Assembly: GCA_028821575.1 (NCBI GenBank)
Contig: JAPPFW010000007.1
Span: 1 to 64,000, forward strand
Direction of reading: 5' to 3'
Source of the DNA: a bacterium
GTDB lineage: Bacteria; Actinomycetota; Acidimicrobiia; Spongiisociales; Spongiisociaceae
DNA length: 64,000 bases
Of this stretch, positions 19,020-27,058 are shown one piece after another. Numbering within the stretch: position 1 is the first letter of the stretch; each line of letters starts with the position of its first letter. Made by a program: the position numbers and the translations under genes. The notes beneath the pieces are model-generated. The model was not told the origin of the DNA. It worked only from the letters and a program-made list of their open reading frames with translations, and made no database searches.

Positions 19020-21541
19020 ATGTCCACCAGGACGCGGTGCTCCTCAATCCATCGGGAAACCAGGTCCGCGGTGGCGGCGCCCTCGCTCTGGAGGGCGATC
19101 CGGTAGGAGACATCGGCCTGTTCCAACTTGACGATCCGGAACAGCCTGGCCGCGGCCGGATTGGCGTCCAGGAACTCGTTGCGGGCGGTGACCCTGATGT
19201 CGGAGACCTGCCAACCGACCTGGCAGATGCCCCGGGCCACGGCATCGGGACACTGCCGGGCGGGAACCTGTCCGGTTCCAGGTCTCTGATCCCAGGTCTC
19301 GCCGTCCGGACGACCGAGCGGGTTGGAGTCGTCCAGGACGTGGTCGATCCCCAACCACACCATGTGCCGGCCCCCGAGCAGGGTCGCCGCGTATCGGCTC
19401 GGCGCCCATGCGTAGGTGACAACCGGCTCATCCCGGAGGAGGTGTTGGGTGACCGCGGCGTGCATGGCGTCGTATCCGGATGTCACCTGGTCTACGTTCA
19501 TCCAGTTCGAGAAGGCAACCATGCTCTCGATGATGTCGTAGCAGGGCCAACTCGGGGGACATCCGTATATGTCCACCCGCCCGTTACCGGGGTTGGCGTC
19601 GGTTGCGTCATACTCCGTTCTGGCCGCGGGGCTTCGGTCCAGGTCGTCGAGAGTCGCGATTCCCCGTTCCGCGGCGAAGCGTCTGCTGATCAGGAACCCC
19701 TGCAGGCCGCCGGCCGCCATCTGGTCTCCGACCGGGGACACACGATCCCGGACCGTCGAGCCGTCGGGCAACTGCCGGTCCAGGAACCGGTCGTGGTACG
19801 GATACCAGCCGTTCACCCAGAAGTCGACGGAACCGTCCGCCATGGCTGGGTAGGCGAGCGCCGGGCCCGCTTCGAAGTCTGCCGGGTCGCTGGCCTCGTA
19901 GCCGAGTTCACCGAGCAGAGCGCGGTAGAGGGCGGCCTGGAAGTGTCCGGACGCCCAGTTGGCCCTGGCCATCCGTACGCGGATGCCGTCGCCGGGCATC
20001 AGGGCCTCGGGCTGTAGTTGGAGAGCCCGCACCAGGAAGGAGGCCATCTGAGCACGGGTAACCGGGCTGTCGGGACAGTAAGAGAGGGGCGCCTTCGAGC
20101 AGCCCCGGGTCACACCGGCTGCCAGGATGCCTTCGACCGCCGCGGCATGGTCCGCGTCCGCGGGAACGTCGACGAAGGCGCCCTGCGGTTCGGCCACTGG
20201 GGGGACGGTGGGCAGCGCCCTGGTCACGAACACGGCCATGTCGAGCCGACTGACGGGCTCCAGGGGGCGGAAGGTCCCGTCCTCGTACTGCTCCACCACG
20301 CCCCGTTCGGACATGGCGTTCAGGTAGCCCGAGTACCACGCACCGTCCGGAACGTCATCGAAGCCGCCGGCCACCATGGCCGGTTCCCTCGCATCGCCCA
20401 ATGCCCTGGCCAGGAAGGCCATCATCTGAGCTCGGGTGATGGTTTCCAGGGGGCAGAAGCGATCGCCGGCCGGCGGATTGCAACCGGCGGTGATGCCGAG
20501 GGCCGCGACGATCTCGATGCTTGCCTCATGCACGCTGCCGTCGTCATCGGAGAACCTAGCTCCTCCCGAAGGAGACCGTGGCACGCCCGGTGTGCGAGGG
20601 GAACCGATCACGCCCGGCTCCGACGAAGGGCCCCGATCCGGCCCGGCGAGATACAACTCGTTGCCGTCTAGCCTCATCACGAGGAACTCGCTGAGCGCCC
20701 GGACCTCGGTCGGTACCCGCCCGACCAATCGATTCTGGCTGAGGTCGAGGCTGCGCAGGTTGTGGAGCAGACCCAGCGCCGGCGGGATCGATCCGGTGAG
20801 CCGGTTGTCGTAGAGAAACAACTGCTCGAGAAGGACCAGCGAACCCAGTTCGCCTGGTATCGGGCCGGTGAGGTGGTTGGAGTGGAGGAACAGGCCTCTG
20901 AGGTTGGTCAGCCCGCCGAGTGCGGGGGGGATGGACCCGTCCAGCTCGTTGCCGCTCAACTCGAGCACCTGCAGAGCGGTCAACATTCCGAGCTGTCCGG
21001 GTATCGAACCCGTCAGCCGGTTGTTATGGAGGAACAGCGCCTCGAGGCTCGTCAGACCACCGAGTTCCGGGGGGATGGGTCCGCTCAACCGGTTACCCCC
21101 TAGTTCCATCACCTTCAGACTGGTGAGTCCGCCCAGCTGCGCCGGGAGAGATCCGGTCAACCGGTTGTTGTCGAGATACAGGTCTTCCAGGTCGGTGAGT
21201 GCCCCGAGCTCCGGCACCAGGGGTCCGACGAGCCCGGCCACGGACAGGAATAGCGAGCGTACCCGTCCTTCCCTTACGACCACCCCTTGCCATTCACTGA
21301 GCGGATTCGAGTCTGACCAGGCGTTCGGATTGCCGGTGTCGTCGAGGACGCCCGGGTCCTCGAGGCTCGAGTAGAACCGCCAGAGGATCTCGCAGTCTCT
21401 CGACAGGTCGGGTCGGTCCCCGGGGACTACCGAGTCCCGCCCGCAAGGGGACTCCGCTCCAGCCGGACCGGCCCAGGCGAGGATGGCGATCAGGAACAGG
21501 GCCAGCATCCAGCCGCGTGCCACCCGCCGCCTGCGGCACAT
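18986..21541 (-). CDS. Secreted fusion: signal peptide + plant-type LRRs + S-layer-homology-like repeats + glycine-betaine/OpuAC-type substrate-binding domain
   Basis: LTGSIPPALGxLxNLxxLxLxxNxLxG repeats; three TRAQMxxFLxRAL-type SLH blocks; IRVRMARANWASGHFQAALYRALLGELGY...VDFWVNGWYPYHDRFL. Confidence 0.85.
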   Translation of the reverse strand: MCRRRRVARGWMLALFLIAILAWAGPAGAESPCGRDSVVPGDRPDLSRDCEILWRFYSSLEDPGVLDDTGNPNAWSDSNPLSEWQGVVVREGRVRSLFLSVAGLVGPLVPELGALTDLEDLYLDNNRLTGSLPAQLGGLTSLKVMELGGNRLSGPIPPELGGLTSLEALFLHNNRLTGSIPGQLGMLTALQVLELSGNELDGSIPPALGGLTNLRGLFLHSNHLTGPIPGELGSLVLLEQLFLYDNRLTGSIPPALGLLHNLRSLDLSQNRLVGRVPTEVRALSEFLVMRLDGNELYLAGPDRGPSSEPGVIGSPRTPGVPRSPSGGARFSDDDGSVHEASIEIVAALGITAGCNPPAGDRFCPLETITRAQMMAFLARALGDAREPAMVAGGFDDVPDGAWYSGYLNAMSERGVVEQYEDGTFRPLEPVSRLDMAVFVTRALPTVPPVAEPQGAFVDVPADADHAAAVEGILAAGVTRGCSKAPLSYCPDSPVTRAQMASFLVRALQLQPEALMPGDGIRVRMARANWASGHFQAALYRALLGELGYEASDPADFEAGPALAYPAMADGSVDFWVNGWYPYHDRFLDRQLPDGSTVRDRVSPVGDQMAAGGLQGFLISRRFAAERGIATLDDLDRSPAARTEYDATDANPGNGRVDIYGCPPSWPCYDIIESMVAFSNWMNVDQVTSGYDAMHAAVTQHLLRDEPVVTYAWAPSRYAATLLGGRHMVWLGIDHVLDDSNPLGRPDGETWDQRPGTGQVPARQCPDAVARGICQVGWQVSDIRVTARNEFLDANPAAARLFRIVKLEQADVSYRIALQSEGAATADLVSRWIEEHRVLVDIWLAQARIAAL

Positions 21542-21673
21542 GGAGGATACGGCAGATGGCTCGACTCGGATCACCGACCCGGATTCTCGCACCGCGGCAG
21601 CCGCCAACACGTGCAATCCGGGCCGATCGGCGCCGCTTTCGATATGACCGGTCCCGTCGGGTACCGTCAGCCC

Positions 21674-22675
21674 GTGGTGTCGGAGGCGACGACGGTCGAG
21701 ATCGGGGGCGAGGGTGTAAGGGTCACCTCGCCGGACCGGGTGGTCTTCCCTCGCCAGGGATGGACCAAGCTCGATGTGGTGCGACACTTCCGCGTCGTGG
21801 CTGACGGCTGCCTGCGCGGCGTGTACGGGCGGCCCACCATGATGAAGCGGTACATGAAGAACGTGGACACACCTCCGATCTACCACAAGCGCGCTTCCAG
21901 GAAGAGCCCCTTCGAGACCGCCACCATCCGCTTCCCGTCGCAGCGGCCGGGCCGGATGAACGTTCCCCGGACCCCGGCCGACATACTCCGGTTCGTGCAG
22001 CTCGGATGCCTGGATCTGCATCCGTGGCCGGTTCGGGCCGAGGACCTCGACCATCCGGACGAGATACGCTTCGACTTCGACCCGACCGAGGGATTCGGCT
22101 TCGCGGATGTCAGGCGGGCGGCCATGCACGCCAGGGAATTGCTCGACGAGTTGGGTCTGGTCGGCTGGCCGAAGACCTCGGGAAGCCGGGGCATCCACGT
22201 GTATGTGCGGATCGAGCCGTTGTGGGACTTCTTCCAGACCCGCCGGGCCGTACTCGCCTTCGGACGGGAGTTGGAACGGCGCCATCCTCGCCTGATCACT
22301 ACCAGGTGGTGGAAGGAGGAGCGCCGGGGCATCTTCGTCGACTACAACCAGAACGCCCGCGACAAGACCGTGTCGTCGGCCTACGGAGTCCGTCCCACCG
22401 GGTACGTCTCGGCACCCATCACGTGGGACGAACTGACCGATGTGGACATACAGGACTTCCCGATGGACCGCTTCGCCGATCGCTACAGGGCGGTGGGCGA
22501 CCTCACGGAAGGGATCGACGAGGCCCCCGGCCGTATCGACCGGTTGCTGGAATGGGTCGCTCGGGACGAGGCCGCCGGGCAGGGCGACGCTCCATGGCCA
22601 CCCAACTATCCCAAGATGCCAGGCGAGCCACCCAGAGTCCAGCCCTCGAAAATGGTGAAGGAGAACTGGGAGTAG
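21674..22675 (+). CDS. LigD-type primase/polymerase domain protein (PolDom)
   Basis: VTSPDRVVFP..GWTKLDVVRHFRVVAD; DLHPWPV; IRFDFDPTEG; TSGSRGIHVYVRIEP. Confidence 0.9.
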   Translation: MVSEATTVEIGGEGVRVTSPDRVVFPRQGWTKLDVVRHFRVVADGCLRGVYGRPTMMKRYMKNVDTPPIYHKRASRKSPFETATIRFPSQRPGRMNVPRTPADILRFVQLGCLDLHPWPVRAEDLDHPDEIRFDFDPTEGFGFADVRRAAMHARELLDELGLVGWPKTSGSRGIHVYVRIEPLWDFFQTRRAVLAFGRELERRHPRLITTRWWKEERRGIFVDYNQNARDKTVSSAYGVRPTGYVSAPITWDELTDVDIQDFPMDRFADRYRAVGDLTEGIDEAPGRIDRLLEWVARDEAAGQGDAPWPPNYPKMPGEPPRVQPSKMVKENWE

Positions 22676-22778
22676 GTTGGTGGTTGGTGAGTGGCGAGGG
22701 GCGAATCTGGGACGACCCTCCCGCGAGCACATCGTTATTGAACAACAGTTTATTACCTACCTGACAACTAACACCTAA

Positions 22779-22981
22779 CCCCGATTCTTCATGCACGGGG
22801 TTTGTCTGATCGAAGAAGGGGCTTCTGATCGGACTCCTGACCTGGTATAAGGGCGGACTCGACAAGCCCGTCCGAGCCGACATCCACCGTCACCCGTCGG
22901 GTGCATGCGGACCGAGCCGCGAAAACAGGCCTGAAGTGGCCTTTCGTCGGTGGGTGTGTCGGGAAACATGAAGAATCAGGG
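22779..22981 (-). mobile_element. MITE-like 203-bp element, copy A
   Basis: Termini CCCCGATTCTTCATG / CATGAAGAATCAGGG (inverted); flanked by CTAA on both sides; reads as the reverse complement of 47186-47388 with no difference seen. Confidence 0.9.
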
Positions 22982-22993
22982 CTAATACCTAGT

Positions 22994-23362
22994 CTAGGCA
23001 GCTGCCTGGCACAGGATCATCGTGGTCGGGATGAGCCGCTGGTTCACTGGGTCCACTGCGAGGCCGAGACCCTCCAGCGTATAGGCGCCGAGGATGGCCG
23101 GGCCGTCCTCTTCCCCGAAGACGACCAGGGTGGTGACGTCCTCGCCGTCGATGGTCACCCGGGCCTCGCCATAGTCCATCTCGACCCGCCTCCCGTCCGC
23201 CAAGAGGAAGGTGCGCTTGGCCTTGGGCCTGACCCCGAGCGCGCGCACCAGAGAGGACGGCAGGGTGGTATAGGCCGCACCCGTGTCGACGATCGCTTCC
23301 AGGTCCCGGGACGGGTTGCCGTCGATGTTCGCAACCGTCATCGGCCAGCTGAATGTCCCCAT
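22994..23362 (-). CDS. Retropepsin-like (clan AA) aspartic protease
   Basis: DLEAIVDTGAAYTTLPSSLVRALGV...VFGEEDGPAILGAYTLEGLGLAVDPVNQRLIP. Confidence 0.85.
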   Translation of the reverse strand: MGTFSWPMTVANIDGNPSRDLEAIVDTGAAYTTLPSSLVRALGVRPKAKRTFLLADGRRVEMDYGEARVTIDGEDVTTLVVFGEEDGPAILGAYTLEGLGLAVDPVNQRLIPTTMILCQAAA

Positions 23363-23472
23363 TGGTTCATACCTCCTCGATCTGCTGCTGCCAACACTCT
23401 AACGTCTATAAACAACCTTACATCGTATAGATAAGATGTCGTTTACAGAAGCCGGGGGTCGGCTTGGCGGGC

Positions 23473-24486
23473 TCATGCGGTCGGGCGGAGGACCACTTCG
23501 GGAGTGATTGGCCTGGCGACGCAGGTCAGGATCATGCCCGACTCCTGCTCCGCTTCGGTCAGGGCGAAGGGGACGCCGGGGTCGACCCGTCCGTCCACCA
23601 GGCGCACCCGGCAGGTCCCGCACACGCCCGAGCGGCACGCGTAGGCAACCGGCACCGCCAACCGGTCCATGGCGGTGAGCAGGACCTCTCCAGCTTCCAG
23701 CACAGCCAAGGCGTCGTGACCTTCGAGGCGGATCCGGGCACCGTCATACGGGACCGGGATGCTGTCCCGCCGAGGCGGCACGTAGTGTTCCACCAGCAAT
23801 CGATCGTCGGGAACGCCCAGGGTCAGCAGGCGCGCTTCGATCGCACGGTTCATGTCCGGCGGTCCGCACAGCAGGTACCAGACGTCGGCTGTCAGCGGCG
23901 GGTTGGCGACCAAGAGGGCGTCCACGAATCGGTAGTCGATGCGCTGCCCGCGCCCGCTCAGCGCATGGACCACGCTGATGCGGTCCGGGTGGGCGGTCCG
24001 CAGGCGGTCCAGCTCGCCGGCGAAGATCACGTCCTGCTGTCGCCGGTTCCCGTACGCGAGGTGCACCACCGAGCCCGGTTCTACCGACAGGGCCCCGCGC
24101 AGGATGCTCATCACCGGAACGATCCCGCTGCCGGCCGCGAAGGCGTAGTACGTACGGCGGTTGGCGGGAGCGATCCCCACCGTGAAGGCGCCCGCGGCCG
24201 GTTCCACCCCGACCGTCCGGCCGGCCTCGGCCCGCTCCACGAGGTAGGTCGAGACCACTCCCCCAGGTATGCGCTTGACGGTTATCGATGGTGGCTGTCC
24301 CAGTTCGGGAGTTGAGCTGAGCGAGAACACCCGGCGGTGTTCCTCTCCGTCGATCGCGAGCCTGACTATGACGTACTGGCCCGCCTCTCCCCCCACCCGG
24401 GCATGCGGATCGTCGAACGTGATGGTGACGGCGTCGGGGGTCTCGGGGCGGACCGCGGCTATGCGCAGCGGGACGACCGTCCTCAA
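23473..24486 (-). CDS. PaaE-like ferredoxin/flavodoxin reductase with C-terminal 2Fe-2S ferredoxin domain
   Basis: RRVFSLSSTPE; FAAGSGIVPVMSILRGAL; LLCGPPDMN; CRSGVCGTCRVRLVDGRVD; 4-bp overlap with ligase stop. Confidence 0.88.
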   Translation of the reverse strand: MRTVVPLRIAAVRPETPDAVTITFDDPHARVGGEAGQYVIVRLAIDGEEHRRVFSLSSTPELGQPPSITVKRIPGGVVSTYLVERAEAGRTVGVEPAAGAFTVGIAPANRRTYYAFAAGSGIVPVMSILRGALSVEPGSVVHLAYGNRRQQDVIFAGELDRLRTAHPDRISVVHALSGRGQRIDYRFVDALLVANPPLTADVWYLLCGPPDMNRAIEARLLTLGVPDDRLLVEHYVPPRRDSIPVPYDGARIRLEGHDALAVLEAGEVLLTAMDRLAVPVAYACRSGVCGTCRVRLVDGRVDPGVPFALTEAEQESGMILTCVARPITPEVVLRPTA

Positions 24487-25511
24487 CCAACCACCTCGGA
24501 GAATCCGGCGCCGGACGGACGCACGAGTTGGTCCATCGTGCACTCGGCGGCCGGCTTGTCGGGACGCCATCGCTCGAACCGGGTGGCGTGGCGGAAACGA
24601 CCACCCTGGAGTTGGTCGTAGCTCACTTCGACCACGACTCCCGGCGTGACCGGGACCCACTCCATGGACTTCTGGGTCGACCATCTGCTCTGCGCTCCCG
24701 GAGCCCGGGTCTGATCGCCGCCGCCGAAGCTCTCCTCGGTGCGGATCTGTTCCAGCATGCTCAGGATCGCGGCGCGGTCGCGGTTCGAGAATCCAGAGCA
24801 ATGGCCGATGAAGTGCAGGTTCCCTTCGGTGTTGTAGAGGCCGAGCAGGATGGAGCCGACCTTGTCCCCGTCCTTATGGACCCGGTAACCCCCGATCACG
24901 CAGTCCACGGACCGGCGGTGCTTCCACTTGATCCACTCGCGCTTGTCCTGCCGGTAGGGGCCGTCCTCCCGTTTGCAGATGATGCCGTCGCAACCGGCCG
25001 ACTCGTACCGGTGGAACCACCTGGTGGCTCTCTCGAATTCGCGGGTCACCGGTGTCAGGTGCCAGGGTTCGTCCAGATCCGAGCCGAGCCGGTCGAGGCG
25101 CGCCCTGCGGGTTGAATAGGGGGCCTCGACGAGGCTCTCGCCTCTCTCCGCCAGCAGGTCGAAGGCCACCAACCGGGCCGGATACTCCGCCGCCAGGCGC
25201 TCGACTCGCGACTGCGCCGGGTGGATCCGCATCTGCAACAGGTCGAAGTTGGTCACGTCTTCCACCACGACCAGCACCTCTCCGTCCACCACGGTTCCGC
25301 GGGGAAGCTGGTCGAGCGCCGGACGCAGTTCGGGGAAGTAGCGCAGCAACGTCTTACCGTTGCGGGAATCGAGGCGTACCTCCTCACCCCCGTAGGCGAC
25401 CATCCGGAACCCGTCCCACTTGGGCTCGTACATCCAGCCCTCGCCGGAGGGAGGGTTGGCTCTGACCCTTGCCTTCATGGGTTTGATGGGGGGTGTGAAC
25501 GGCCAGGTCAT
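24483..25511 (-). CDS. ATP-dependent DNA ligase (LigC/LigD ligase-domain type)
   Basis: YEPKWDGFRMVAYGGEEVRLDSRNGK; VDGEVLV; DGIICKREDGPY; WIKWKHRRSVDCVIGGY. Confidence 0.92.
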   Translation of the reverse strand: MTWPFTPPIKPMKARVRANPPSGEGWMYEPKWDGFRMVAYGGEEVRLDSRNGKTLLRYFPELRPALDQLPRGTVVDGEVLVVVEDVTNFDLLQMRIHPAQSRVERLAAEYPARLVAFDLLAERGESLVEAPYSTRRARLDRLGSDLDEPWHLTPVTREFERATRWFHRYESAGCDGIICKREDGPYRQDKREWIKWKHRRSVDCVIGGYRVHKDGDKVGSILLGLYNTEGNLHFIGHCSGFSNRDRAAILSMLEQIRTEESFGGGDQTRAPGAQSRWSTQKSMEWVPVTPGVVVEVSYDQLQGGRFRHATRFERWRPDKPAAECTMDQLVRPSGAGFSEVVG

Positions 25512-25592
25512 CCGCCGCAGCTTAGGACATGGTGGATGGTGGAGCTCTAACTAACCAATGACCCAATCACGAATCACCATGCACCCAAACTT

Positions 25593-25985
25593 CTAACCCA
25601 GGAAGAAGCCGAACGGGTGGAGTTCCTCCAAGGTGTGGCGGCGGACGTCGCTCCCCTCACCGGCCGTGACGATCACCCATCGGGTGCCGAACTCGTTCAT
25701 CAGCTGGCGGCAATTACCGCACGGGTACGCTCCGTCCACGCTCTCCGCGTCGATACATGCCACCGCCACAACCAAGATCCGGCGAAGGCCCGCCGCGACG
25801 GCACCCGAGATGGCCGTGGCCTCGGCGCAGATCGACGAACCGTACGCGGCGTTCTCGACGTTGGAGCCGGTATGGACGTCGCCGTGCTCGTCCACGACGA
25901 CCGCACCGACCCGGAAGCCCGAGTACGGCGAGTAGGAACGGAGGGCGGCCTGCCGGGCGCGGGCGGCCAGATCCGTCCGGTTCAT
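25593..25985 (-). CDS. cdd: Cytidine deaminase
   Basis: SYSPYSGFRVGAVV; GSNVENAAYGSSICAEATAI; PCGNCRQLMNEF. Confidence 0.93.
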   Translation of the reverse strand: MNRTDLAARARQAALRSYSPYSGFRVGAVVVDEHGDVHTGSNVENAAYGSSICAEATAISGAVAAGLRRILVVAVACIDAESVDGAYPCGNCRQLMNEFGTRWVIVTAGEGSDVRRHTLEELHPFGFFLG

Positions 25986-26956
25986 GCCGGCCCGAGCAGA
26001 GCGTCCACGAACTCGGACTCGTCGAACTCCACCAGGTCATCGAGTCCTTCGCCTGTACCGATGTACTTGACCGGTAGCTCCAGTTCGCTCTCGATCGCCA
26101 GGATCACGCCGCCCTTGGCCGAGCCGTCCATCTTGGTGAGGATCATCCCGGTCACCCCCATCCCGGCGAACCGCCGCGCTTGGGGGAGGCCACCCTGGCC
26201 GGTGGTGGCGTCCATGACCAGGAGCACCTCGGCGACCTCGTCACCGTCCCGGCCCAGCACCCTGATGATCTTGGCCAGCTCCTGCATCAGGTTGTGCCTG
26301 GTTTCGAACCGGCCTGCCGTGTCGACCACCAGCACATCGGCGCGCCGCGCCTTGGCGGCCCGGAGGGCGTCGTAGGCTACAGCCGCGGGATCGCCGCCCG
26401 CCTGACCGGAGATGACCTGCGCCCCGGCCCGCTCGGCCCACACCGCTAGCTGGGTATCGGCAGCGGGTCGGAAGGTGTCGGCGGCGCCGATGACGGGCGT
26501 GCGACCCTCACCGGCTAGGCGGGCCGCCAGCTTGGCCACGGTGGTCGTCTTACCAGCGCCGTTGACGCCGACCACCACCACGATCGACGGGTCACCCCGG
26601 AGGTTCAGGCGGCGGTCCACCCCGGAGAGGATACGGACCATCTCCGTACGGATCACCGAACGCGCCTCTGCCGGGTCGGAGGTTCCGGAGCGGCGGACCG
26701 CGTCGACTATGCGAGCGCTGGCCCCCACTCCCAGGTCGGACGCGATGAGCTCATCCTGCAGCTCCTCCCAGACGGAGGACCTCGACAGCACCGAATCGAG
26801 ACGGGCCGCCAGGCGGCTGCGGGTGGCCGCCAATGGCTGTCCCAACCTGGCGGCGCCACGTTCGGAGGCGCCTGACGAACGCCGGGACCGCAGGACCAGC
26901 CACACGATGACGGCAGCCAGAGCCACGGCCACCAGACCCCAGACGACCGGATTCAT
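25982..26956 (-). CDS. ftsY: SRP receptor GTPase FtsY
   Basis: VVGVNGAGKTTTVAKLA; VVDTAGRFETRHNLMQEL; LTKMDGSAKGGV. Confidence 0.95.
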   Translation of the reverse strand: MNPVVWGLVAVALAAVIVWLVLRSRRSSGASERGAARLGQPLAATRSRLAARLDSVLSRSSVWEELQDELIASDLGVGASARIVDAVRRSGTSDPAEARSVIRTEMVRILSGVDRRLNLRGDPSIVVVVGVNGAGKTTTVAKLAARLAGEGRTPVIGAADTFRPAADTQLAVWAERAGAQVISGQAGGDPAAVAYDALRAAKARRADVLVVDTAGRFETRHNLMQELAKIIRVLGRDGDEVAEVLLVMDATTGQGGLPQARRFAGMGVTGMILTKMDGSAKGGVILAIESELELPVKYIGTGEGLDDLVEFDESEFVDALLGPA

Positions 26957-27058
26957 CCGAGCCGGCCCGCTACGTCGACGGTGGGCGGGACTCCAGACTC
27001 AATCATGGGCACAACTTAATCGGGGGCTTGAAGTAAGCGGATCGAGACACCTGCCTCG

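Noticed and set aside
22775-22969. 64-aa ORF in the 203-bp element (MFPDTPTDERPLQACFRG...) identical in both copies
   Set aside because: Identity follows from the DNA identity; ORF covers nearly the whole element including TIRs, with no RBS or recognisable domain.
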